64,000 bases of DNA from positions 1-64,000 of the forward strand of contig NZ_WIXI01000049.1 in NCBI RefSeq assembly GCF_009617585.1. Reading direction: 5' to 3'. This stretch comes from Endobacterium cereale (GTDB taxonomy: Bacteria; Pseudomonadota; Alphaproteobacteria; Rhizobiales; Rhizobiaceae). Position 1 is the first letter of the stretch, and every line of letters starts with the position of its first letter. A program made the translations under genes and the position numbers. The notes beneath the pieces were generated by a model. The model did not search any database. It had not been told where the DNA came from and saw nothing but the letters and a program-made list of their open reading frames with translations. This document shows, piece after piece, positions 8,330 through 17,184 of the stretch.

Positions 8330-9333
8330 CGCAGCAGATCGTGAAAATGCACCAGTCCGACGGGGCGGTTGTCGTCATCGACCACAATAAGCGCACCGAT
8401 CTTGTATTGATTGAGCTGCGCCAGTGCCGCAGTGGCCAGAACCGACGGTTTGATCGTCTTCGGCTTACGGGTCATGATGTCATCGACACACAGTTCGGCG
8501 AGATTGCGCGACAGGTTGCGCGCCATGTCACCTTCGGTGACGATGCCACTAAGGCGCCCCTCTTCATCCAGCACGCCGACACAGCCGAAGTGCTTGTGCG
8601 AGAGCACGGTGATCGCCTGCGTCATCGGCGTGCCCTGCTTGACCAGCGGCACGCGGTCACCGGTATGCATGATGTCGTGCACATGCATCAGGCTCGCACC
8701 CAGCTTGCCGCCGGGGTGGAACACGCGGAAATCGGTGGGCGTAAACCCGCGCGCTTCCAGAAGCGCCACGGTCAGCGCATCGCCCAGTGCCATCTGCAGA
8801 AGCGTGGACGTGGTTGGCGCCAGGCCGTGCGGGCAAGCTTCCTGCGCATCCGGCAAAAGCAGAACGATATCGGCGGCGCGGCCAAGCGATGAGCCTGCAT
8901 TGCCGGTCATGGCGATCAGCGGAATGGAAAAACGCCGCGTATAGGCAACGATGCTTTTCAACTCGGCACTTTCACCGCCCTTGGAAATGGCCAGAACCAC
9001 ATCGTTCTGGGCGATCATGCCGAGATCGCCATGGGCAGCTTCCGCCGCATGCACGAAGGAGGTGGGGGTGCCGGTGGACGACAGGCTCGCCGACATCTTG
9101 ACGCCGATATGGCCGCTTTTGCCGACGCCGGTAATGATGACACGGCCGGTCGTTGCAAGGATGATATCGATCGCCTTGCGGAAAGGTTCGGCCAGACCGT
9201 TGTTCAGCGCCGCCTCCAGCGCGTCGAGCCCCTGCTTTTCAAAGGCAACGGTGCGCAGCGCGGATGCGATGACATCAGCCTGGGGATCGATCGTGGAAAC
9301 GGTGTCGGAAGCGCTCTGGGTCATGGCGTGCAT
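8314..9333 (-). CDS. kdsD: Arabinose-5-phosphate isomerase (KpsF/GutQ family)
   Basis: Interconverts D-ribulose-5-phosphate and D-arabinose-5-phosphate, first step of KDO synthesis for lipopolysaccharide. An N-terminal SIS sugar-isomerase domain (VIITGVGKSGHIGVKM..., SSTGTPTSFVHAAEAAHGDLGM..., ISKGGESAEL) is followed by two CBS domains (DIMHTGDRVPLV... and DIMTRKPKTI...). The longest frame reaches 9426, but its first 31 residues are Arg/Cys-rich and not family-like. ATG 9333 (339 residues) or ATG 9324 gives the usual length, though neither has a strong ribosome-binding site, so the exact start is uncertain. Its stop codon lies inside a terminator hairpin. Confidence 0.92.
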   Translation of the reverse strand: MHAMTQSASDTVSTIDPQADVIASALRTVAFEKQGLDALEAALNNGLAEPFRKAIDIILATTGRVIITGVGKSGHIGVKMSASLSSTGTPTSFVHAAEAAHGDLGMIAQNDVVLAISKGGESAELKSIVAYTRRFSIPLIAMTGNAGSSLGRAADIVLLLPDAQEACPHGLAPTTSTLLQMALGDALTVALLEARGFTPTDFRVFHPGGKLGASLMHVHDIMHTGDRVPLVKQGTPMTQAITVLSHKHFGCVGVLDEEGRLSGIVTEGDMARNLSRNLAELCVDDIMTRKPKTIKPSVLATAALAQLNQYKIGALIVVDDDNRPVGLVHFHDLLRIGVA

Positions 9334-9469
9334 GTATCGCTGTTGCGATCTGTTGTCCATTCCACGGCACGCCGCAACAGGAGGCGGATCGCCGCATCGG
9401 CAGGCTCGAAACCTATCATTAACCATAGTGATTTAGGATTGGATAATCTTTACCCTTGCAGGCGACGCA

Positions 9470-11176
9470 ATGAACGGCACAGGACACAAGGCTCGATCGG
9501 GAGCGGCCCGCAAGCGGGCAGCTTCGCCATGCGCATGCCCGCTGACCGACGCCGCACCCTCTATCAGCCCTGCCCGCCCGCAGCCGCTCCGCCAGCCGGC
9601 GATACGGCGCGGCCCCGTCCTGATGTTGCTGGCCAGCACCGTGCTTGCGCCCGGTTTGGTTTTTGCGCAGACGCCCTATTCCGGATCATCCACTACGCGC
9701 CCCGCCGCCTACTCGACCACGTCGAACGGCAGCAGCGGATATGGCACCGCCGCCACCTCCGGCAGCAGCCCCACCGGCCCGCTCGGCTCCGGTAACGGCA
9801 TTAGCCCTGTCGCCGGAAACCCGATTCCCACCGGTTCCGCCGACCCTTATGGCGACCCTTACGCGCAGGAAACAACCGGCGACGACCCGAACCAGCCGCT
9901 GAACGGCCGGCAGACCGCAGGACAGGAAGGGCTTGCCGACGAAACCGGCGAAGCCGCCGAACTCGATCTCAACCAGCCGGTTGAAGGCCCCCTAAATCCG
10001 CCCGAACTCAATCGCGACGGTATCGACAACCCGCTACCGCGCACCGATGACGGTCTGGGCGTGCGGCTTGGCACATTCACATTGCGCCCCAGCGTCAACC
10101 AGAGCATCAACCACGAAACCGAACGCACCGGTGCCGGCAAGGCCAGCCGCAACTATCTGTCCACCGCCATTCGCGGCACGCTGTCTTCCGACTGGTCGCG
10201 CCATGCGCTGACGGTGACCGGCGAAGGCACGTTCGAAAAGACGCTCTCCGGCCGCACCAGCAACAGTGCCGATTTCGAACCGGAAGGCCGAATAGATGCC
10301 GACCTGCGGCTCGACCTGTCCAACGACACGATTGCCAACATCACCGGCAATTACGCGCTTGAGCGTGAAAGCAACAGCGACCCGAATGCCGTATCGGGCG
10401 CCAGCACACAATCGACCGTACAGCGGTTCGGCGGCGGGGCTTCGATCGAGCGCGACTTTGGTGTGATGCGCGGCACGGCGGCCGTGTCCGTCGCACGTTC
10501 TGTTTATGGCGATGTCGATCTTTCCGATGGCACCAGCGTCAGCCGCGGTGACCGCGACCGCACCGGTTTCGACGGCCGCCTGCGCGTCGGTTACGAACTG
10601 TCGCCCGCGATCATCCCCTTCCTCGAAGTGGCGGCCGGTCGCGCTGTCTATGACGAGCGTTTCGATTCATCCGGGTACCGGCGTTCATCCAACAACTATG
10701 CCGTCCGCAGCGGTGTCGAATTCGATTTTTCGGAAAAGCTGCGCGGCGAACTGGGCGTCGGCTACATCGTCGCCAAATATGACGACAATCGCCTCGACGA
10801 ACTTGGCGCCGTCGCTTTTGACGGCAATGCCACATGGTCCCCGCGCCGTGGCACCGATATCGATTTCGGCCTACGCACGACATTGCAGGATGCAACGGCC
10901 GCCGGCGCCAATGGCTGGGCGGAGTATCGCTTTTCGACCGCGCTCCAGCACCAGATGCGCAGCGACCTGATCGCCCGCCTGACCGGCGCCACCACGTTGC
11001 GTGACTTCCCGTCCGGCAGTAACGAAAGCACCTATGAGCTTGGCGCCGGGATCACCTATCGCCTCAACCGTTATCTCGATCTCACCGGCGACGTGACCTA
11101 CGAGCACGAGGAAAATGCCGGCGGTTCGCCGACAAAGACGGTACAGATCGGCGCGGGCCTAACGCTGCGGCGGTAA
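9470..11176 (+). CDS. Outer-membrane beta-barrel protein (putative beta-barrel porin 2 type)
   Basis: Encodes 568 residues. The first about 67 residues form a long basic leader ending in a hydrophobic stretch and signal cleavage site (LMLLASTVLAPGLVFAQ). Next comes a Ser/Gly/Thr/Pro-rich low-complexity region (about 68-190), then about 370 residues of alternating amphipathic strands rich in Gly, Tyr and aromatic residues. This matches the putative beta-barrel porin 2 family found in polysaccharide-export and surface loci of rhizobia. The last residues are TLRR rather than a terminal aromatic, unlike classical porins. The function could be export or surface structure. A start nearer the signal core (Met52) would lose the positive n-region, so 9470 is kept. 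Confidence 0.75.
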   Translation: MNGTGHKARSGAARKRAASPCACPLTDAAPSISPARPQPLRQPAIRRGPVLMLLASTVLAPGLVFAQTPYSGSSTTRPAAYSTTSNGSSGYGTAATSGSSPTGPLGSGNGISPVAGNPIPTGSADPYGDPYAQETTGDDPNQPLNGRQTAGQEGLADETGEAAELDLNQPVEGPLNPPELNRDGIDNPLPRTDDGLGVRLGTFTLRPSVNQSINHETERTGAGKASRNYLSTAIRGTLSSDWSRHALTVTGEGTFEKTLSGRTSNSADFEPEGRIDADLRLDLSNDTIANITGNYALERESNSDPNAVSGASTQSTVQRFGGGASIERDFGVMRGTAAVSVARSVYGDVDLSDGTSVSRGDRDRTGFDGRLRVGYELSPAIIPFLEVAAGRAVYDERFDSSGYRRSSNNYAVRSGVEFDFSEKLRGELGVGYIVAKYDDNRLDELGAVAFDGNATWSPRRGTDIDFGLRTTLQDATAAGANGWAEYRFSTALQHQMRSDLIARLTGATTLRDFPSGSNESTYELGAGITYRLNRYLDLTGDVTYEHEENAGGSPTKTVQIGAGLTLRR

Positions 11177-11178
11177 CG

Positions 11179-11213
11179 AAAAAGGCCCCGGAATATCATT
11201 CCGAGGCCTTTTC
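11179..11213. terminator. Bidirectional terminator between the beta-barrel gene and galU
   Basis: The sequence AAAAAGGCCCCGGAAT, a three-base loop, then ATTCCGAGGCCTTTT forms a long stem with one mismatch. It is flanked by an A-tract on one side and a T-tract on the other, so it can stop transcripts arriving from both convergent genes. Confidence 0.85.
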
Positions 11214-11231
11214 CATTCATATCACCAAAAC

Positions 11232-12116
11232 TCAGCCGAGCTTAGAAACCAGCGCCTTCAAGCCGTTTTCGACACTCGGGCGGATATCCGCACGCTTCAG
11301 CGCAAAAGCGACGTTGGCGAGGATAAAGCCATCCTTGGCGCCGCAGTCATAGGTTTCGCCGGTGAACTTGTAGGCGGCGAATTCCTGGGACTTGGCAAGC
11401 GTCAGCATGCCATCGGTCAGCTGGATTTCGTTGCCGGCGCCACGTTCCTGGGTTTCCAGAATATCAAAGACTTCCGGCTGCAGGATATAACGACCGTTGA
11501 TGAAGAAGTTCGACGGAGCGGTGCCCTTGGCAGGCTTTTCGACCATCTGGGTGATCTTGAAGCCGTCGCCGACTGCATCACCAACGCCGACGATGCCATA
11601 CTTGTGCGCCTGTTCCGGATCGCACTCTTCAACCGCAAGAATGTTGCCGCCGGTCTTTTCGTAAAGCTCGACCATGCCCTTGAGGCAGCCCTTTTCGGCC
11701 GACATGATCATGTCCGGCAGAAGCACGGCGAAAGGTTCGTCGCCGACGATGTCACGGGCGCACCAGACGGCGTGGCCGAGGCCGAGCGGCGACTGCTGGC
11801 GGGTGAAGCTCGCCATGCCGGCCTGTGGCAGCATATCGGACAGAATGGTCAGTTCGGCATTCTTGTTACGCTCCTTCAGAAGCGCTTCCAGTTCAAATTG
11901 AATATCGAAATAGTCTTCAATAACGCCTTTGCCGCGACCGGTGACGAACACGAGATGTTCGATGCCGGCTTCGATAGCCTCATCCACCACATACTGGATG
12001 ACCGGCTTATCGACGACCGTCAGCATTTCCTTTGGCACGGCCTTGGTCGCGGGAAGAAAACGCGTACCCATGCCTGCTACCGGAAAAACTGCCTTACGAA
12101 TCTTTTGGTGTCCCAC
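11232..12116 (-). CDS. galU: UTP--glucose-1-phosphate uridylyltransferase
   Basis: Makes UDP-glucose from UTP and glucose-1-phosphate, feeding exopolysaccharide, LPS and cyclic glucan synthesis (the gene is also called exoN in Sinorhizobium). The 294-residue protein has the N-terminal nucleotide-binding signature FPVAGMGTRFLPATKAVPKEML and the conserved KPVIQYVVDEAIEAGIE. Length is standard for the bacterial GalU family, distinct from the longer eukaryotic type. It is transcribed alone, away from the transglycosylase gene, with a 206-base divergent region between their starts. Works metabolically with pgm at 56.1 kb, which supplies glucose-1-phosphate. Confidence 0.97.
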   Translation of the reverse strand: MGHQKIRKAVFPVAGMGTRFLPATKAVPKEMLTVVDKPVIQYVVDEAIEAGIEHLVFVTGRGKGVIEDYFDIQFELEALLKERNKNAELTILSDMLPQAGMASFTRQQSPLGLGHAVWCARDIVGDEPFAVLLPDMIMSAEKGCLKGMVELYEKTGGNILAVEECDPEQAHKYGIVGVGDAVGDGFKITQMVEKPAKGTAPSNFFINGRYILQPEVFDILETQERGAGNEIQLTDGMLTLAKSQEFAAYKFTGETYDCGAKDGFILANVAFALKRADIRPSVENGLKALVSKLG

Positions 12117-12322
12117 TCATGCCTCCTAAAAGCACAATCTGTTTTTATCTGTCGGTCGCCCGTGAAAAGGTCTCTAGGGATATATTTCAGCCTTTTCGGG
12201 GCAATGACAGAACGATGTTCTCATGGTAAAGAATTTATTTATTCTGATGTTCTACACTGACCGTAACCCGGCCGCCATCACCGGTGAAAACCCTGACTGG
12301 AAGAACAACGGATACGCCGTCC

Positions 12323-13543
12323 ATGACTAAGACTCGCCCCCGTCGCTTTCAAGCGCTCGCCCTCTCGATGATCGCAGGCATGACGCTCGCGGTCACTCCG
12401 ATACATGCTCAGGCAGACCAAGGTTTCAAGGCTTTTATCTCAAATTTCTATGAGACCGCCGCCCAGAGCGGCATTACCCGCGCAACCTATAACAAAGCCT
12501 TTGCCGGCATCAGCACGCCGGATCAGGACGTGTTGCAGAAGGCGCAGTACCAGCCTGAATTCAAGTCGCAGATCTGGGATTATCTCGACAGCCGCGTGAA
12601 CCCTTACACGGTCAAGGTCGGCCGCGAGATGAAGGCCCGTCACGGCCGCCTCCTGAACGCCATCGAGCGGCAGTTCGGTGTGGACCAGCACATCATTCTC
12701 GCCATCTGGTCGATGGAATCCAACTACGGCGCCGCACTCGAAAACCCGGAACGCCTGCACCACGTGCCGCAGGCACTGGCCACGCTCGCATGGGCAGATC
12801 CGAAGCGCTCCAAGTTCGGTCGCACCCAGTTGATCGCGGCGCTGAAAATCCTGCAGGCCGGTGATGTGACGCCAAAACAGCTGACCGGCTCCTGGGCCGG
12901 CGCCATGGGTCACACCCAGTTCATCCCGACCAGCTACCTGCTTTACGCGGTCGATGCCGACGGCAACGGCAAGCGCGACATCTGGCACTCCATCCCGGAC
13001 GCTCTGGCAACGGCTGCCAACCTCTTGTCCAAGAACGGCTGGACCTCCGGCAAGACCTGGGGTTACGAAGCAGCCCTGCCCGCCGGTGCCGCAAAATACG
13101 CAGGCCAGACCAAGACGATTTCGCAGTGGGCGGCCCTCGGCTTCACCCGGCCCAACGGCAAGGGTTTTCCGCGTGGGTCGGATCGCGCGACGCTGAAGCT
13201 GATGGCAGGTTCGAACGGCCCGGCCTTCCTGATGATGAAAAACTTCTTCACCATCAAGAAATACAATGCCGCTGACAGTTATGCGCTCGCCGTCGGCCTT
13301 CTGGCCGACCAGATCGCCGGTTACGGCGGCATGCAGCAGCGTTGGCCGCGCCCGGAAGGCACGCTCGACATTTCGGAAAAATTCGAGCTGCAGTCGCGCA
13401 TGAAGGAACTCGGTTATTACGACGGCGAGGTCGACGGCAATTTCGGCTCCGGCTCGAAGGCCGCCATTTCCGCTATCCAGAAGCGCCTCGGCATGCAGCA
13501 GGACGGCGAACCGTCGCATTCGCTGCTGAAGGCCATCCGCTGA
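12323..13543 (+). CDS. Lytic murein transglycosylase (MltB-like, with PG-binding domain)
   Basis: Cleaves peptidoglycan glycan strands to 1,6-anhydro products in the periplasm. With ATG 12323 the 406-residue protein has a signal peptide ending HAQA near residue 31. The SLT_2 (MltB-type) catalytic domain has the expected acid Glu132 in WSMESNYG and the motif GSWAGAMGHTQFIPTSY. The C-terminal 60 residues are a PG_binding_1 module (ELQSRMKELGYYDGEVDG...). A longer GTG start at 12284 would put a polar leader before the signal peptide and is rejected. Cleavage of septal or lateral wall is both possible. The SGNH-like gene follows 74 bases later. Confidence 0.93.
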   Translation: MTKTRPRRFQALALSMIAGMTLAVTPIHAQADQGFKAFISNFYETAAQSGITRATYNKAFAGISTPDQDVLQKAQYQPEFKSQIWDYLDSRVNPYTVKVGREMKARHGRLLNAIERQFGVDQHIILAIWSMESNYGAALENPERLHHVPQALATLAWADPKRSKFGRTQLIAALKILQAGDVTPKQLTGSWAGAMGHTQFIPTSYLLYAVDADGNGKRDIWHSIPDALATAANLLSKNGWTSGKTWGYEAALPAGAAKYAGQTKTISQWAALGFTRPNGKGFPRGSDRATLKLMAGSNGPAFLMMKNFFTIKKYNAADSYALAVGLLADQIAGYGGMQQRWPRPEGTLDISEKFELQSRMKELGYYDGEVDGNFGSGSKAAISAIQKRLGMQQDGEPSHSLLKAIR

Positions 13544-13617
13544 CATCACGATGCCATCATTATGATCGCATCGTTGACTCTGGAACCGGGCTGCGGTCCA
13601 CTCGCGGCCCGGAAGAA

Positions 13618-14871
13618 ATGGACGACAGGGACATGAAGGCTGCACGGCTTGGCCTCGGCAAACGGCTGAAGACTTTTGGCACGCGGGCCATTCTCGTGGT
13701 CATGGCCACGATGACGGCCCTGCCGGAGTTCGTTGCGCCTGTCGCGGCGCAGGAGCGCCGTTATTATCTGGAGGACCGTCGGTACGAGCGCCCGCAGCGT
13801 CGCACGCTGATGGACCTTTTCTTCAATGACCGCCGTAGTCGTGACCGGTCTGTTATCGAGATGCAGCCGCGACGCAAACGGCGCGCGGCGCCGGCATCCG
13901 CCCCCCGTCGGCCGGTTCGCACCGCACCGGCAGCGCCGGTGATTGCCGCCGAGCCAAAACCGGAACCCGTCCAGAAGCTTGAAAATGCAAAAAAGGTGCT
14001 GGTCGTCGGCGATTTTCTGGCCGGACGTCTGGCTGGCGGCCTCGATGCCGCCTTTGCCGAAAATCCGGGTGTCGTCGTGGTCGATCACGGCGAAACCGCT
14101 TCCGGTCTGGTGCGCCAGGACCACTACGACTGGCCGCAGGCGCTGCCGGAGCTGATCGCCAACGAAAAGCCGTCGCTCGTCGTCGTCATGATCGGCGCAA
14201 ATGACCGCCAGCAGATCGACAGCAATGACGCACGCGAGAAATTCCGCACCGAGCGCTGGTTCGAGATCTACAAGCAGCGGGTCAACGAATTCGGCCAGAT
14301 TGCCCGCGACCACGATCTGCCGCTGCTTTGGGTCGGCCTGCCGGCCTTCCAGTCCGCTTCGATGACAGCAGATGCGGTAACGCTCAACACCATCTTCCGC
14401 ACCCAGGCCGAAGAGATCGGCGGCGAGTTCGTCGATATCTGGGACGGGTTTGTTGACGAGGACGGAAAATTCATCGTCACCGGTTCCGATGTCAACGGCC
14501 AGCAGGTGCGCCTGCGTAGCGCCGATGGCATCAACATGACCGAAGCAGGCCGTCGCAAGTTGGCCTTCTACGTGGAAAAGGTCATCCGCCGCCATCTCGG
14601 CGACCTGCCCCCGGCCGAGATGGTCAATCTCGATGGCAGCAACCTGCCGGCGCTGCCCGTGCTTCCCGGTACGCCGATGGCTGCCATCGTCTCCACCCAG
14701 CCAATCGCGCTCTCCGATCCCGACCTCGATGGCGGCAAGGACCTGCTCGGGGCAAGCGCCCCTGCCCCGGCATTGAGCCAATCCCCCCGTGACCTTCTTG
14801 TGACCCGTGGTGAACTGCCGGAAGCGCCTGCTGGCCGCGTCGATGATTACCGGATCAAGGCGACGCAATAG
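13618..14871 (+). CDS. SGNH-fold protein (DUF459 type) with degenerate catalytic blocks
   Basis: Encodes 417 residues: a membrane anchor or signal (about 23-44), a basic Arg/Pro-rich linker to about 115, then an SGNH/GDSL-like domain (about 126-330) and a disordered Pro-rich tail. Block I reads VVGDFLAGRL, with Phe133 where GDSL enzymes carry the nucleophilic Ser. Block III is intact (IGANDRQ, Asn195). Block V reads DGINMTEAG, with Asn306 where the catalytic His is expected. The protein may therefore bind rather than hydrolyse an acyl substrate, although the same changes may be shared by rhizobial relatives. Start 13618 follows GGAAG closely; Met at 13633 is an alternative. Confidence 0.78.
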   Translation: MDDRDMKAARLGLGKRLKTFGTRAILVVMATMTALPEFVAPVAAQERRYYLEDRRYERPQRRTLMDLFFNDRRSRDRSVIEMQPRRKRRAAPASAPRRPVRTAPAAPVIAAEPKPEPVQKLENAKKVLVVGDFLAGRLAGGLDAAFAENPGVVVVDHGETASGLVRQDHYDWPQALPELIANEKPSLVVVMIGANDRQQIDSNDAREKFRTERWFEIYKQRVNEFGQIARDHDLPLLWVGLPAFQSASMTADAVTLNTIFRTQAEEIGGEFVDIWDGFVDEDGKFIVTGSDVNGQQVRLRSADGINMTEAGRRKLAFYVEKVIRRHLGDLPPAEMVNLDGSNLPALPVLPGTPMAAIVSTQPIALSDPDLDGGKDLLGASAPAPALSQSPRDLLVTRGELPEAPAGRVDDYRIKATQ

Positions 14872-15325
14872 CCAAAGCATGCGCTCGGGCGGACGCTGCG
14901 GCATGATCGACCCTGTCGATGAACGCCTGCGCGCGCGGAACGACGTCATGCAGATATTGATCCGGTCCGAGCATCTTGCGGGTGTTGAGCTCAGCTGTAT
15001 CGAGCAGATCGAAGTCCACCGTTTCGATTGAACAGCTCCATCCCGGATATCGTCTCGACCAGCCCTTGGCGTGATGCGCCAGCAGCCGCTCGCGCAACGA
15101 ATAGCCGTGGTAGTCGAAGGCGATGATGCCGTCTGTCACGTAGGCATGTCCGCCCGCAAAATCTTCCGCAGGAATGATGCGCTCCGCATGAAAGCCGGGC
15201 AATGGCGGAAAACGAAGAAACGTACCCGCCAACAATGCGCAGGCACCATGCCCGAAGAAGATGCGATCGGGCAAAGCCCACCGCCTTTCCGGATTTTTCT
15301 TGATACCGTGCTTGAGAATATACAT
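14855..15325 (-). CDS. Hypothetical protein
   Basis: Encodes 156 residues with balanced composition and no signal peptide or membrane segment. Notable stretches are RIFFGHGACALLAGTFL, ERIIPAEDFAGGHAYVTDG and IIAFDYHGYSLRERLLAHH. The pattern resembles a conserved rhizobial hypothetical family, but I cannot name a domain. ATG 15325 is preferred over 15361, whose extra 12 residues look unstructured; no strong ribosome-binding site supports either. Its 3' end overlaps the SGNH-like gene by 17 bases convergently, and the 275-bp palindromic element begins 45 bases upstream, so its promoter must lie within or beside that element. Confidence 0.65.
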   Translation of the reverse strand: MYILKHGIKKNPERRWALPDRIFFGHGACALLAGTFLRFPPLPGFHAERIIPAEDFAGGHAYVTDGIIAFDYHGYSLRERLLAHHAKGWSRRYPGWSCSIETVDFDLLDTAELNTRKMLGPDQYLHDVVPRAQAFIDRVDHAAASARAHALAIASP

Positions 15326-15370
15326 GGCAACGAAGCTGCGGTGATTCCGCTTTTCCGTCAAATGAGAGCC

Positions 15371-15645
15371 TAGAGCGGTTCATTGTTAAATGGAAACAGT
15401 TCTGCCGGAGCAGGTTTTCGTCGGGGCAGTGGCGATTGGCGAAGTGCATACCCGAAGGTACGTGCGAGCCGATCGCCACTGATCCCGGCGGAAAGATGCC
15501 CGGCCCTACGGGTTGGCTGAAACGGGCCGCCTGATCGCATGGTCGGCTTGGCCGTATGCTTTGGCTACGACGCGCGCCGGCCATGCGACCATCCAGCTCC
15601 GTTTGAGCCAACAGAACTGATTCCATTTAACAATGAGCCGCTCTA
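15371..15645. repeat. Composite palindromic element with 34-bp terminal inverted repeats
   Basis: The left arm (15371-15404, TAGAGCGGTTCATTG...) and right arm (15612-15645, ...CAATGAGCCGCTCTA) are inverted copies differing at two positions. Between them lie three further hairpins: 15427-15440 with 15468-15481 (13 of 14 pairs, plus an inner TACC-CGAA-GGTA), 15501-15506 with 15524-15529 (CGGCCC/GGGCCG) and 15533-15546 with 15577-15590 (12 of 14). No convincing reading frame is inside and no clear target duplication flanks it. The architecture fits a non-autonomous rhizobial intergenic mosaic element of the RIME kind; copy number elsewhere cannot be seen here. Confidence 0.8.
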
Positions 15646-15647
15646 AC

Positions 15648-15677
15648 AAAAAGCCCTGCCGCGAGAAGCGGCAGGGC
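15648..15677 (-). terminator. gltD terminator
   Basis: A perfect ten-pair stem (GCCCTGCCGC with GCGGCAGGGC, 15653-15677) and a five-base loop are followed on the minus strand by TTTTTGTT. It lies 26 bases after the gltD stop and directly abuts the palindromic element. Confidence 0.88.
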
Positions 15678-15703
15678 CAATATCGGATACCGAAACGGCT
15701 GTG

Positions 15704-17158
15704 TTAACGCGGCAGAACCGACGCGCCCATCAGTGCCTCGTCCACTGCACGCGCCACCTGACGGCCTTCGCGGATCGCCCAGACGACCAGCGACTGGCCA
15801 CGACGCACGTCGCCGGCCACATAGAGCTTGTCGATCGAGGTCTTGTAGTCGCGTTCATTGGCAACGACGTTGGTCGAGCCGCGACGGTCTGTGTTGAGTG
15901 TCAGCTTGCCTTCCAGTTCCGACAGCACGCCCGTCGTCATCGGGCCGGAAAAGCCGATGGCGATGAAGGCGAGGTCGGCCTTGATGATGAAATCCGTGCC
16001 GGCGATCGGCTTGCGGCGTTCATCCACCTGGCAGCAACGCACGCCGGTCAGCATGCCGTCTTCGCCGACGAATTCGAGCGTCGCGACCTGGAATTCGCGG
16101 TTGGCGCCTTCGGCCTGCGACGACGAGGTGCGCATCTTGGTGGCCCAGAACGGCCAGACGGCAAGCTTGTCTTCCTTTTCCGGTGGCATCGGGCGGATGT
16201 CGAGCTGGGTTACCTTGACGGCGCCCTGACGGAAAGCCGTGCCGACGCAGTCCGATGCAGTATCGCCACCGCCGACAACGACGACATGCTTGGCGCCGGC
16301 GAGGATCGGTTCTGCCGGCCAGCCCGTCGAGTCGATGTTCTCGCGGCCAACGCGGCGGTTCTGCTGCACGAGGTACGGCATGGCATCGTAGACGCCGTGC
16401 AGTTCGACACCGGGAATGCCGGCCGGACGCGGAGTTTCCGAACCGCCACAGTAGATGACGGCGTCATGTTCGGCCATCAGCTCTTCGGTCGGCTTGTCGA
16501 CGCCGACATTGACGCCGTAATGGAAGGTGACGCCTTCGCCAGTCATCTGCTCGACGCGGCGGTCGATGAAGTTCTTTTCCATCTTGAAGTCGGGAATGCC
16601 GTAACGCAGCAGGCCACCGGCCTTGGTCTCGCGCTCAAAGACATGCACTTCGTGACCGGCGCGGGCCAGCTGCTGGGCAGCGGCCATACCGGCAGGACCG
16701 GAACCGATGACAGCGACCCGTCTGCCGGACTTCACTGTTGCCGGCTGCGGCACGATGTAACCAAGCTCATAGGCTTTGTCGGCGATCGCCTGTTCGACGG
16801 TTTTGATCGCAACAGGCGAGTCCTCGAGGTTCAACGTACACGCTTCCTCGCAGGGGGCGGGGCAGACGCGGCCGGTGAATTCCGGAAAATTGTTGGTGGA
16901 ATGGAGGTTGCGGATCGCCTCTTCCCACTTGTTGTTATAGACCAGATCATTCCAGTCGGGGATCTGGTTGTGCACGGGACAGCCGGTCGGGCCGTGGCAG
17001 AACGGAATGCCACAATCCATGCAGCGTGCCGCCTGTTTGGTGACTTCCGCATCCGACATGGGAATGGTGAACTCGCGGAAATGGCGAATACGGTCCGACG
17101 CCGGCTGGTACTTGCCAACCTGCCGGTCGATTTCCATGAAACCCGTAACCTTGCCCAT
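15704..17158 (-). CDS. gltD: Glutamate synthase (NADPH) small subunit
   Basis: The 484-residue flavoprotein beta subunit of GOGAT passes electrons from NADPH via FAD and two 4Fe-4S clusters to the large subunit. The N-terminal cysteine clusters are visible (CMDCGIPFCHGPTGCP and CPAPCEEACTL), followed by the FAD-binding IGSGPAGMAAAQQLARAG and an NADPH-binding fold (VVVGGGDTASDC). The ATG at 17158 follows AGGGATTGAG. It normally sits directly downstream of gltB; here a vapBC pair of about 0.7 kb separates them on the same strand, with only 26 bases between the vapC stop and the gltD start. Confidence 0.97.
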   Translation of the reverse strand: MGKVTGFMEIDRQVGKYQPASDRIRHFREFTIPMSDAEVTKQAARCMDCGIPFCHGPTGCPVHNQIPDWNDLVYNNKWEEAIRNLHSTNNFPEFTGRVCPAPCEEACTLNLEDSPVAIKTVEQAIADKAYELGYIVPQPATVKSGRRVAVIGSGPAGMAAAQQLARAGHEVHVFERETKAGGLLRYGIPDFKMEKNFIDRRVEQMTGEGVTFHYGVNVGVDKPTEELMAEHDAVIYCGGSETPRPAGIPGVELHGVYDAMPYLVQQNRRVGRENIDSTGWPAEPILAGAKHVVVVGGGDTASDCVGTAFRQGAVKVTQLDIRPMPPEKEDKLAVWPFWATKMRTSSSQAEGANREFQVATLEFVGEDGMLTGVRCCQVDERRKPIAGTDFIIKADLAFIAIGFSGPMTTGVLSELEGKLTLNTDRRGSTNVVANERDYKTSIDKLYVAGDVRRGQSLVVWAIREGRQVARAVDEALMGASVLPR

Positions 17159-17184
17159 GTCTCAATCCCTATTCCGTCACCGCG

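Noticed and set aside
14991..15626. Minus-strand frame spanning the palindromic element
   Set aside because: Most of it translates the inverted repeats and hairpins. The frame of the gene at 14855-15325 is more protein-like and ends outside the element.
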